Source of the DNA: Nonomuraea sp. NBC_00507
Lineage (GTDB): Bacteria > Actinomycetota > Actinomycetes > Streptosporangiales > Streptosporangiaceae
NCBI RefSeq assembly: GCF_036013525.1
Contig: NZ_CP107853.1
Coordinates: 9,300,001 to 9,364,000 of the forward strand
Direction: 5' to 3'
Length of the DNA stretch: 64,000 bases
The translations under genes and the position numbers were made by a program. The number at the start of each line of letters is the position of its first letter. Position 1 is the first letter of the stretch. The notes below the pieces were generated by a model. The model saw only the letters and a list, made by a program, of their open reading frames with translations. It was not told the origin of the DNA and made no database searches. Shown here one piece after another: positions 8,607-16,163 of this stretch.

Positions 8607-9450
8607 CCCAAACCTCCCGCCGCTGCAACCACACCAGCGCCACAACCACCACCAGGAACGGGAGCACCTGCCGGTACTCCGAGAGCTGCCGTACCGACGT
8701 ACCGGCCCCCTCGATGACGCCGATCAGCACGCCACCCAGGGCAGCGCCGGCCAGGTTGCGCAGGCCACCCAACAAGGCGGCGGCCATCGCCGGCATCACG
8801 AGCAGGCTGAGGCTCAGGAAGTTGCTCGGCCGCGTGGGCGCGACGGCGGTGACCGCCACCGCGGTCACCGCCCCCATGACCGCCCACACGCCGACCGCCA
8901 GAGCCGTGACGGGCACGCCGAGCATCTCGGCGGTCACCGGTCGTTCGCTGATTGCCCGCAACCGCACGCCGAGCCGCGAGCGGTTGAGCAGCAGGCCGGC
9001 ACCCACCGCGATGGCCGCCGCCAGCACGAGGGCGATCAACGCGTTCCCCGAAACCACGACGTCGGCGAGCCGGAACCCAGCACCGGGCACCAGTGAGGGA
9101 ACGGTGCGCGGATCGTTGCCGAACAGCCGGAAGCCGATGGCGAGCAGGCCCACGAGTACCGCCACGGTGACAATCGTGCGCACCTGCGCCGAGCTGTCGG
9201 TGTAGAAACGCGCGATCGCCCAGCCGAGCAGGGCCGCAAGCGCTGCCGCAGTGAGCACGCCCGCCGGCAACGCGACGCCGAACCCCCACCCGCGCTCCAG
9301 CAACTGGAGCATGACCATGGTGCCGAAGGCCCCGATGGCCGCCTGCGCCACGTTGAGCACACCGGTCATCTGGAACAGCAGGACGACGCAGACGCCCACC
9401 ATCGCGTAGGCGCCCCCGGCGAGCAGGCCCGCGACCGATGCCTGCAACAT
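8593..9450 (-). CDS. livH: ABC transporter permease, LivH type
   Basis: 285 residues, very hydrophobic, about eight membrane helices, and the LivH-like N-terminus GLLAGGAYAMVGVCVVLLF. A conserved cytoplasmic loop GVRLRAISERPVTAEMLGV is the coupling helix that contacts the ATPase. It starts one base after the stop of the binding-protein gene and overlaps the fused permease-ATPase. With the LivM half of the next gene it forms the membrane channel of the importer. Confidence 0.92.
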   Translation of the reverse strand: MLQASVAGLLAGGAYAMVGVCVVLLFQMTGVLNVAQAAIGAFGTMVMLQLLERGWGFGVALPAGVLTAAALAALLGWAIARFYTDSSAQVRTIVTVAVLVGLLAIGFRLFGNDPRTVPSLVPGAGFRLADVVVSGNALIALVLAAAIAVGAGLLLNRSRLGVRLRAISERPVTAEMLGVPVTALAVGVWAVMGAVTAVAVTAVAPTRPSNFLSLSLLVMPAMAAALLGGLRNLAGAALGGVLIGVIEGAGTSVRQLSEYRQVLPFLVVVVALVWLQRREVWDATR

Positions 9451-9451
9451 G

Positions 9452-10633
9452 TCAGGACCCGGCCGGCAGGGTAATCCACTCCGGCGTGACCGTGACCCAC
9501 GTGCCGCCCTTGAGCTGGACGAACTTGCTGGCCCGGTTCGAGTTGTGTTTCTCGGCCGGGGCGAACGAGTACGGCGTGCCGACCAAGGGGTTGGACACCG
9601 AGGTCAGCCCCTGCAGCGCCGCGGTCACCGACTCGCGGTTGATCTCACCTTGAATGCTTTTCAGTGCCTGGACGAAGTAGGTCGCGGAGAGGTACCCGCC
9701 CTGAGCGAACGAGTTCAGCGGTATCTTGGCCGCGGTCATGGTCTGCTTCCAGTCGGCCAGTGCGGGCGTGGATCCGCCGTAGGGCTCGAACTCCGAGTTC
9801 GCGTACAGTCCCTCGCCGACGGGGCCGAGCGTCTTTGCCACCTTGTCGGTGTAGTTCGAGGTGAGAAAGACCCAATCGATGCCGGTCACCTTCTGCGCCT
9901 GGACCGCCTGCATCCAGGCCACGCCCGCGACATCCACCCCGTCGAACACGACGGCCTGGCAACCGGCCTGGCGGACCTTCAACACGAACGGCGTGGGATC
10001 CTCCGGGCCGGGCTTGTACGTGGCATCAAGCAGCGCCAACTTCTTGCCGGTCGACTTTTCCCACTGCCCGATCGCGGCGGCGTAGGCATCACCCCAGCCG
10101 GCGTAGTCGACCAGTACGGCGCAGACTTTGTCCCGCTTCAGTGTCTCGGACGCGAACTGCAGCGACACCGTGATGCCCTGAAATGGACCGGTGTTGACCG
10201 GTGAGATGTTGCTGGAGCCGAAGCAGGCCGGGTCCACCCCGGTGCCCTGCACCGAGAGGATCTTCTTCTGCTTGTACAGCGCTCCGTTGACGCTGCACTC
10301 CAGTGCGCTGGACGAGCCGACCATCGCCACAACTTGCTCGGAGTCGACGAGCTTGCGGGCCGCCTGCTGGGCCTGCTGCGGGTCGACCTTGTCGTCCTCG
10401 ACCAGGTACTCGAGCTTGCGGCCGCCGATGCCGCCCTCCGCGTTGACCTTGTCGAAGACGGCTTTGACCGCCTGCGATGCCTCCGGGAAGACGACGGGAC
10501 CGGAGATGGAGCTGATGGCCCCGACCTTGATCGGCGCGGTGCTGGAGCTTTCCGTCCTATCGCTGCAGCCGGGGATCGCGATCAGCAGGAGGCCGGAAAC
10601 CACTGCTGCCGCCGCGGGCCTAGGACTGATCAT
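9452..10633 (-). CDS. ABC transporter substrate-binding lipoprotein (Leu/Ile/Val-binding type)
   Basis: 393 residues from the ATG at 10633, chosen because a strong AAGGAAGGG lies 6 bases upstream; an in-frame ATG at 10651 would place that site inside the coding region. The N-terminus is a lipoprotein signal peptide ending in IPGC, so the protein should be anchored outside the membrane. The mature part has the periplasmic-binding fold I pattern KVGAISSISGP, then EDDKVDPQQAQQAARKLV. It is the first gene of the minus-strand operon and gives the importer its specificity. The ligand cannot be read from sequence; an aromatic compound is likely from the downstream enzymes. Confidence 0.92.
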   Translation of the reverse strand: MISPRPAAAAVVSGLLLIAIPGCSDRTESSSTAPIKVGAISSISGPVVFPEASQAVKAVFDKVNAEGGIGGRKLEYLVEDDKVDPQQAQQAARKLVDSEQVVAMVGSSSALECSVNGALYKQKKILSVQGTGVDPACFGSSNISPVNTGPFQGITVSLQFASETLKRDKVCAVLVDYAGWGDAYAAAIGQWEKSTGKKLALLDATYKPGPEDPTPFVLKVRQAGCQAVVFDGVDVAGVAWMQAVQAQKVTGIDWVFLTSNYTDKVAKTLGPVGEGLYANSEFEPYGGSTPALADWKQTMTAAKIPLNSFAQGGYLSATYFVQALKSIQGEINRESVTAALQGLTSVSNPLVGTPYSFAPAEKHNSNRASKFVQLKGGTWVTVTPEWITLPAGS

Positions 10634-10693
10634 GGGTTTCCCTTCCTTCAAGGCCGGCTGTGGCCTGAGTCACAAGGTAGGGCGCAATCTTCA

Positions 10694-10864
10694 CTACATG
10701 CAATAGAAACTTTCATCACACTTCATAATGGCCGAACAGCTGAGGTCCAGGTCGAAGTGGGCGACGGTCTCCGGCAGCATCAGATTCGCGGGAGGATTCA
10801 CGAAGGTGATCTTCCGGATCTTGAGGGGCAGCCGCTCGAAGCTGATCGTGCTGGACTGCTTCAT
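10694..10864 (-). pseudogene. Enoyl-CoA hydratase 5' fragment
   Basis: From an ATG at 10864 with an AAGGGGGG ribosome site, the first 40 residues (QSSTI, then ITF.NPP.NL..PETV) match the N-terminus of the intact crotonase encoded at 16164-17006. After about position 10745 the similarity stops abruptly and the frame runs 16 unrelated residues to a stop. Only the first sixth of a crotonase remains, with no active-site region. The break point lies next to the promoter of the ABC importer operon, so the remnant marks a rearrangement. Confidence 0.75.
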
Positions 10865-11323
10865 GGCGCCCCCCTTGAGGGTGTAGGACAACTCAGCGTG
10901 GGCTGTACAGCCGAGCGGAAGGCTGGTGCCCGCCTGAGCGCGTGCACCACGAGACCCGTCGCCAGGGGCTTGGGCAGCAGTCGTTGCCGGTGCATGATCT
11001 CGTTGACGTACGATCATACTGCAATGTGCGCCTGCTGAGCACAAGGGTTTGCCGGTGCACCACACAGGCGTGCTGATGGAAGGACGGCGTCGCTTTCCCC
11101 GTAGATCAGGTGGTCGCGACGGGCGACCACCCGATCGGTTCTCCGCTGACAAGGGGCGGGGGGCCGCCGACCGGCTGGATTGGGGGTGTCACGAACACGT
11201 CGTACCGCGATGCGGTCATGTCTCTGCTTTCTGGAACGTCGACGTGACAAAGCGGCGGATGTAGATCATGTGCCCAAGAGGTGTAAGGACGCCGTACGCG
11301 ATTTGCCGTGGCCCCGGCCGGCG
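10865..11323. other. Intergenic stretch upstream of the crotonase fragment
   Basis: No credible gene is seen on either strand; open frames here are extensions or shadows without recognisable domains. The stretch contains a half-conserved copy of the 20-bp palindrome at 11008-11027 and otherwise ordinary GC-rich sequence up to the stop of the MDR fusion gene at 11324. Confidence 0.6.
11008..11027. promoter_or_regulatory. Half-site of TetR-type operator (site e)
   Basis: The left half GTACGATCATAC agrees with the palindrome TTAYGGTCRTAYGACCRTAA at 10 of 12 positions, the second disagreement being the same G-to-A change seen in the best site at 17080. The right half is degenerate. It lies about 145 bases upstream of the crotonase fragment, as the intact copy does in front of the intact crotonase. 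Confidence 0.45.
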
Positions 11324-13069
11324 TCAGAACATCGTGTTGTCGTTGGCAGCGGTCTCGGGTACGTCCTGTTCGGCGTTCCAGTGCTCGACGATCTTCCCGT
11401 CGCGTACCCGGAAGAGGTCGATGACCGCCCGGCCGCGGTCGCCGGGTGCGTCGATGTAGTGGCTATGCACGGCGACCAGATCACCCTGCGCGATGACCCG
11501 TTTCGGTGTCACGCTCAGCTGCGGGAACTGCTCGAAGTAGAAGCCCAGCCCGGCCTTCAGACCGGCCGCGCCGTCGGGGATGTTCGGGTTGTGCTCGTGG
11601 TACTCGGTGTCAACATAGGTGTCGATGGCGGCCAGGTCCTTGCGGACCAGCAACTCGTCGACGAACGCGGTGACCAGCTTCTTGTGGTACGCGGTGAACC
11701 ACCGCTGCCCCGGCGCCTCGCTCCGCGGCTCGCTGAGCGTGGCGAACATGTCATTGCCGCTGGCGGTGGTGGCGGGCACTTCCTGCAGGACGTCCCAGTG
11801 CTCGGCGATCCTCCCGTCCTGGAAGCGGAAGAGGTCGAACACGGCCATACCCGGGGTGCCCGGCACGAGTACGTTGCGGGAGTGCAGCAGCACCAGGTCG
11901 CCGTCGGAGATGACCCGTCGAGGCTCGAAGGCGACCTGCGGGAACTGCTGCCGCGTCGTGGCGACGAAGTATTTGAGGGCGTCGGGGCCGTCGGGCGCCA
12001 GGGGGTTGTGCTGGATGTAGTCGGGCCGCAGGAGCCGGTCGACAATGGCCGTGTCGCCGCGGGTGAACAGGTCCTGCAGGAGTTGCTGGGCAAGGTGCGC
12101 CTGGCCGCCGTCTCGTACGGTCAGCACGATCTTGCCGGTGGTGCGGCCGGTCTCGCCGAGCGCGTGCGCCTTCGCCGCCTCAGCGAGCGGGAACGTGGCC
12201 TCGATGTGCGCACGCAGCGCCCCGGTCTCGACGAGGGCGGCGATGGCCCGCATACCTCCGTGGTCGGCCTCGACCAGCAGCGACTCGTAGCGGATACCCC
12301 GCTCGGCGATCGCCGCTAGTTCGGCGGGGTCGATGGGTACCGGAAGGATCGAGACGAGGGTGCCACCCGGGCGCAGCACGGCCACGGAGCGGGCCCGGGC
12401 GGCGGAGTCGAGCGAGATCGGGTCGAGGACCACATCGATGTCGCTGAGCACCTCGGCGAAATCGACGCTGTGGTAGTCGATCACCTCGTCGGCGCCCACC
12501 GACCGCAGGAAGTCGTGCTTGGCGGCGCTGGCGGTGCCGATCACGTACGCGCCGCGGGACTTGGCGATCTGCACAGCGAGGTGACCCACGCCGCCGGCCG
12601 CCGCATGAATCAGGACCCGCTGCCCGGCCCGGACGCCGGCGGTGTCGACCAGCGCCTGGTAGGCGGTGAGCGCGGCCAGCGGCAGCGCACCGGCCTGGAC
12701 GTGGTCGATACCGGCGGGCTTGTGCGTGAAGACGCGGGCCGGTGCGGTCACGTACTCGGCGTGCGCACCCACCCCGCCCGGATAGGGCAGCATCCCGAAG
12801 ACTTCGTCGCCGGGCTTGAACAGGGTGACGCCCATGCCGACGGCCTCGACGACGCCGGAGACGTCCCAGCCGAGTACCAGCGGCATCTGGGCGACGGTCA
12901 TGGACTGGGCCCGGTTCCACCAGTCGGTCGGGTTGACCCCGGCCGCGTGGACGGCTACAAGGATTTCACTCACCCCTGGCGCCGGTTTGGGTAGCAGGGT
13001 CTCCTGCAGCACGTCGGGGGTTCCGTAGGTGTCCTGGCTGATGGCTCGCATGGTCTCGGTGTTCGTCAT
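11324..13069 (-). CDS. MDR quinone-reductase-like enzyme fused to two SnoaL/NTF2-like domains
   Basis: 581 residues from the ATG at 13069; the upstream extension to 13405 crosses the divergent regulator gene and is rejected. Residues 1 to about 315 are a zinc-independent medium-chain dehydrogenase with VNPTDWWNR, LGWDVSGVVEAVG and the NADPH loop HAAAGGVGHLAVQIAK. Two SnoaL-like repeats follow, at about 330-445 and 460-575. They share the pattern DYIQHNP or EYHEHNP, a run ending in ISDGDLV or IAQGDLV, then DLFR..DG.I.EHW and a terminal DMF or NTMF. SnoaL-like domains are small alpha+beta barrels that bind or isomerise hydrophobic ligands. It lies divergent to an AraC-type regulator. Confidence 0.85.
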   Translation of the reverse strand: MTNTETMRAISQDTYGTPDVLQETLLPKPAPGVSEILVAVHAAGVNPTDWWNRAQSMTVAQMPLVLGWDVSGVVEAVGMGVTLFKPGDEVFGMLPYPGGVGAHAEYVTAPARVFTHKPAGIDHVQAGALPLAALTAYQALVDTAGVRAGQRVLIHAAAGGVGHLAVQIAKSRGAYVIGTASAAKHDFLRSVGADEVIDYHSVDFAEVLSDIDVVLDPISLDSAARARSVAVLRPGGTLVSILPVPIDPAELAAIAERGIRYESLLVEADHGGMRAIAALVETGALRAHIEATFPLAEAAKAHALGETGRTTGKIVLTVRDGGQAHLAQQLLQDLFTRGDTAIVDRLLRPDYIQHNPLAPDGPDALKYFVATTRQQFPQVAFEPRRVISDGDLVLLHSRNVLVPGTPGMAVFDLFRFQDGRIAEHWDVLQEVPATTASGNDMFATLSEPRSEAPGQRWFTAYHKKLVTAFVDELLVRKDLAAIDTYVDTEYHEHNPNIPDGAAGLKAGLGFYFEQFPQLSVTPKRVIAQGDLVAVHSHYIDAPGDRGRAVIDLFRVRDGKIVEHWNAEQDVPETAANDNTMF

Positions 13070-13103
13070 GGGTCCAGCCTGTCCGCCGTCACGGCCCGCT
13101 ACA

Positions 13104-13140
13104 ATGGCAGGGTCGCCAACTTTCGACGGGATCCTGCCAT
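13104..13140. promoter_or_regulatory. 8-bp inverted repeat reaching the AraC-type start codon
   Basis: ATGGCAGG at 13104-13111 and its exact complement CCTGCCAT at 13133-13140 flank a 21-base spacer. The right arm includes the first two bases of the regulator's ATG at 13139. It sits in the 69-bp gap between divergent genes, so it could be an autoregulatory operator or an mRNA hairpin near the start. Chance occurrence is possible. Confidence 0.35.
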
Positions 13141-14098
13141 GGCACAGGTGCACCGCGTCGTCGTTCTCGCCCCGAACGGCGTATACCCCTTCGACCTGGG
13201 CATCCCCAGGCGGGTCTTCGGCGCCGCCGACGGCCGCTACGAAGTCCTGACCTGCACCGCCGACGGCCGCCCGGTCCGTACCAACGCGGACTTCTCGATC
13301 ACCGTCGACCACGGCCCGGAGGTTTTGCGTACCGCCGACACCGTCATCATCCCGCCCTTCGGCACCACCGACTTCAGCCGTCAAACGCCGGTCGACGTGG
13401 CGCAAGCCCTCGCGTTCGTGTCCCCCGGCACCCGGATCGTGTCGATCTGCACCGGTGCCTTTGTGCTAGCCGCGGCGGGGCTGCTCGACGGACGGCGGGC
13501 CACCACGCACTGGGCCGCCACGGAGGTCTTCCGTCAGTGGTATCCGCAGGTGGAACTGGACCCGAACGTGCTGTTCGTCGACGAGGGCGACGTGCTGACC
13601 TCGGCCGGCGCCGCCTCCGGCATCGACGTCTGCCTGCACCTCGTGCGCAAGGACCACGGCAGCGAGATCGCCAACCATGTGGCCCGCATGTGCGTCGTTC
13701 CCCCGTGGCGCGACGGGGGCCAAGCGCAGTACATCGAGCGCCCGGTCCCCGACACCGTGGCGAACGACACGTCCGCCGCCCGCCAATGGGCGCTGCAGAA
13801 CCTGCACAAGCCGCTGACCCTAAGCGATCTTGCCGAGCAGTCAAACATGAGCCTGCGCACCTTCGCCCGCCGCTTCAACGAGGAAGTCGGCATGAGCCCA
13901 GGACGCTGGCTCATCCAGCAACGCGTCGACCGGGCCCGGCACCTGCTGGAATCCACCGACCTCGCGGTCGACGAGATCGCCGGCCAGGTCGGCTTCGCCG
14001 GCGGCACCTCGCTGCGCGAACACCTGCACGCCGCCATCGGCGTCTCGCCACTCGCCTACCGACGCACCTTCCGAGGCGTGCCGGCCCAAAACCACTGA
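13139..14098 (+). CDS. GlxA-type AraC-family regulator (DJ-1/PfpI domain plus AraC HTH)
   Basis: 319 residues. The N-terminal two thirds are a DJ-1/PfpI amidotransferase-like domain with the cysteine elbow SICTGAFVLAAAGLLDG and HWAATE. The last 100 residues are an AraC pair of helix-turn-helix motifs (LSDLAEQSNMSLRTFARRFNEE and VDEIAGQVGFAGGTSLREHL). Such proteins are transcription activators or repressors that sense unknown small ligands. It is transcribed away from the MDR-SnoaL fusion gene with 69 bases between, so control of that gene is likely. Confidence 0.92.
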   Translation: MAQVHRVVVLAPNGVYPFDLGIPRRVFGAADGRYEVLTCTADGRPVRTNADFSITVDHGPEVLRTADTVIIPPFGTTDFSRQTPVDVAQALAFVSPGTRIVSICTGAFVLAAAGLLDGRRATTHWAATEVFRQWYPQVELDPNVLFVDEGDVLTSAGAASGIDVCLHLVRKDHGSEIANHVARMCVVPPWRDGGQAQYIERPVPDTVANDTSAARQWALQNLHKPLTLSDLAEQSNMSLRTFARRFNEEVGMSPGRWLIQQRVDRARHLLESTDLAVDEIAGQVGFAGGTSLREHLHAAIGVSPLAYRRTFRGVPAQNH

Positions 14099-14117
14099 CC
14101 GAACGTCACCCATGAAA

Positions 14118-14137
14118 TTATGTGCGTCATACCATCG
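14118..14137. promoter_or_regulatory. Degenerate TetR operator (site f) with adjoining inverted repeat
   Basis: This stretch matches the palindrome TTAYGGTCRTAYGACCRTAA at about 13 of 20 positions and carries the AAATTATG flank seen at the other sites. A second perfect repeat, CATACC-ATCG-GGTATG, overlaps it at 14128-14143. It lies 48 bases upstream of the frameshifted tetR start and is a plausible autoregulatory site. Confidence 0.4.
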
Positions 14138-14184
14138 GGTATGCTAGGCGGCATCGAGCGTGCCGAGTAAATGGAGGAGTTCCG

Positions 14185-14756
14185 GTGGCGCGTTACGACA
14201 AGGAGCACAAGCAGGCCACGCGGCAGCGGATCCTCGACACGGCCGGCCGTCGGTTCAAGACCGACGGCATCGACGGCTCCGGTGTGGCCACGTTGATGGC
14301 GGACGCGGGGTTGACCAACGGTGCGTTCTACGCCCATTTCTCGTCCAAGGACGACCTCGTCGCCAACGTCATCGCCGACCAGTTGGGTGCCCAGGCGCAG
14401 AGTTTCAGTGAGCTGCCGCCCGGCCGGTCGGGCCTGGAGGAATTTCTGCGCGAATACCTGTCGCCTCAACATAGGGACAACCCCGGCGCCGGATGTCCCG
14501 CCGCCGCCCTGCTCGACGAGATCGGCGCTGCCCGACCGGAGCCAAGGACGCTTACACCGACGGTGCCCGGGTCATCCTGGACGAGATAGCCGTTCGCCTG
14601 GCTCCCGCGGATCCGCAGTCCGCGTACGGGAACGCACTAGCGCTGTACACGATGGCGATCGGGACGCTGCAGTTGTCCCGCGCCGTGTCCGACCCGAAGT
14701 TCGCCGATGAGGTCCTCGAACACGGCATCCAGAACGCCCTCGTGTTCCTTCGCTGA
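14185..14756 (+). pseudogene. TetR-family regulator, disrupted by a single frameshift
   Basis: A GTG at 14185, 7 bases after GGAGG, opens a TetR helix-turn-helix (IDGSGVATLMADAGLTNGAF) that is strikingly like the intact regulator at 17166-17789. The frame is kept through AALLDEIGAARP and then lost near 14541. The rest of the homologous C-terminus (GAKDAYTDGARVILDEI to ALVFLR) continues in another frame to a stop at 14756. Adding one base restores an alignment with exactly ten residues between DEI and YTDG in both proteins. Either the gene is dead or the base is a sequencing error. Confidence 0.8.
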
Positions 14757-14777
14757 GCAGCAGCCGAGGCCGTCCAC

Positions 14778-14811
14778 GGCACTGCCCCCTCGACCGCGAG
14801 GGGGCAGTGCC
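14778..14811. terminator. Strong bidirectional hairpin terminator
   Basis: A perfect 15-bp stem (GGCACTGCCCCCTCG and its complement) closes a 4-base ACCG loop, between the convergent tetR pseudogene and the hydrolase gene. There is no long T run, as is usual for actinomycete terminators. Confidence 0.85.
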
Positions 14812-14821
14812 CCTTGCAGTG

Positions 14822-15688
14822 CTACCGCTGGAGGAATGCGAGGGACTGCTCGACGAACTGGCCGTGAAACTGGAAGATGCCGCCGTGCCCGGCGTCGGGG
14901 TAGATCACCAGGTCGCTGTCCGGCAGGCGGCGGGCCAGGTCGCGCGAGTTCTGTGTCGGCACCATCCGGTCGCTCTCGCCGTTGGCGACGAGCACGGGCT
15001 GGCGGATGACAGAGAGGTCATGTGGCCGCTCCAGTCCCCAGCTGTGGATGGCGGACAACTGCGCGAAGTAGGACTTGAACGAGATCGCCTTGTCCCGGTT
15101 GTCGGTACGTTCCTTCAGGCGCGCCAGAAACTGCTTACCCGCCTGACGGCCGTTCGGGGTCCTGGTGAAGAACAAGAACTGCTTCGGATCCTGCAGCGTG
15201 AGCAGCCCCCGAACGGTGTCGAGATGCGAGAGCTTGGTGACGTTCTTGATGCCCTCACCGCCGGCCGGCCCGGTGCCCGCGAGGATCAGCTTACGCACGA
15301 GCTGAGGTTCGTCCTGAACGATCACCTGGGCGATCATGCCGCCCATGGAGAAGCCCAGCAGGTCGACCTGGTTCAGACCCAGCGCCCGAATGAACGTCAC
15401 GGCGTCCTTCGCCATCGCCCGAATAGTCTTCGGCGTCGCGCTGGTGGAGGCGCCCACGCCCCGGTTGTCGAACGCGATGACCCGATGTTTCGCGGCGAGG
15501 CCGTCGACCACCCGGGGGTCCCAGTTGTCGAGGACCGCGGCCAGATGGGTTACCAGGACCAGCGGGACGCCGGTCTTCGGGCCGAGCTCCCGGTAGGCGA
15601 ACTCCACGCCACCGGCGGAGACGGTACGGGTGGGCGCGTACTTGTACGACGTGATCGCGTTGTTTTGTGCTTCTTGGCGGTGGCTCAT
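14822..15688 (-). CDS. Alpha/beta hydrolase
   Basis: 288 residues of the alpha/beta hydrolase fold. The nucleophile elbow is GFSMGG with Ser114, the oxyanion strand region is VLVTHLAAVLDNWD, the conserved DNRGVG follows beta-4, and a late DAGHGGIF supplies the catalytic histidine. The level of detail allows only esterase, lactonase or C-C hydrolase as options. A good half-site of the TetR operator lies 41-60 bases upstream of its ATG, which places it in the local regulon with the crotonase, SDR and tetR genes. Confidence 0.9.
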   Translation of the reverse strand: MSHRQEAQNNAITSYKYAPTRTVSAGGVEFAYRELGPKTGVPLVLVTHLAAVLDNWDPRVVDGLAAKHRVIAFDNRGVGASTSATPKTIRAMAKDAVTFIRALGLNQVDLLGFSMGGMIAQVIVQDEPQLVRKLILAGTGPAGGEGIKNVTKLSHLDTVRGLLTLQDPKQFLFFTRTPNGRQAGKQFLARLKERTDNRDKAISFKSYFAQLSAIHSWGLERPHDLSVIRQPVLVANGESDRMVPTQNSRDLARRLPDSDLVIYPDAGHGGIFQFHGQFVEQSLAFLQR

Positions 15689-15728
15689 GACTGTTTTCCC
15701 TTTGGGTGAGGCTCCGGCAGCTCCGTGA

Positions 15729-15748
15729 CGATCAAAGTATGACCATAA
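15729..15748. promoter_or_regulatory. TetR operator half-site (site a)
   Basis: The right half GTATGACCATAA matches the palindrome TTAYGGTCRTAYGACCRTAA perfectly and continues into TTTAA as at sites b and c. The left half is poor. It lies immediately upstream of the alpha/beta hydrolase start, in the promoter position. Confidence 0.6.
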
Positions 15749-15786
15749 TTTAAAGCTTCCACAAGCTCACCGGCAAACCCGAATCT

Positions 15787-16041
15787 TCAGGACAAGTGAT
15801 GGGGCGGGCCCGTCTTGGCCGGGAGACGACCACTGGAGGAACGGGCCAGGGCGGCGGTGGTGGTCGCGGTGCTTCCTCGCTCAGCCAGGATCGGTGCGAC
15901 CTGATGCCGCCTCATGCGCGTCTGGGGATAGCCGTTCAGCAGCAGGATGGGCAGCGCGAAGCCCGCACTGCGATCGGCGATGCGAGCGCCGTCGACGTCG
16001 GCCTCGAATGGTTTGAACCCTGCGAGCAGCCGGTCATACAT
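15787..16041 (-). pseudogene. Alpha/beta hydrolase 5' fragment
   Basis: From an ATG at 16041 the product begins like haloacetate dehalogenase-type alpha/beta hydrolases, with MYDRLLAGF, then LPILLLNGYPQTRMRRHQVAPILAE (broken here into family features: the oxyanion strand and the HGYPQT motif, with N replacing H). After about residue 57 the resemblance is lost and the frame ends at residue 84. No nucleophile elbow or catalytic histidine remains. A truncated gene with no visible partner piece. Confidence 0.7.
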
Positions 16042-16163
16042 GACGCGTTTGCCTTCCGTGCGGGGTACGCCGGGTGCGCATGGCGTACCCCGCATTCGGT
16101 TCGGTGCCACAGGGGCCGCTAGAGCCGGCCTTCTTAGCCTCTCGCCGCCGCGGAGAGGAACGA

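Noticed and set aside
11180..12319. A long plus-strand frame across the MDR-SnoaL fusion gene.
   Set aside because: No recognisable motif; the opposite strand carries three clear domains.
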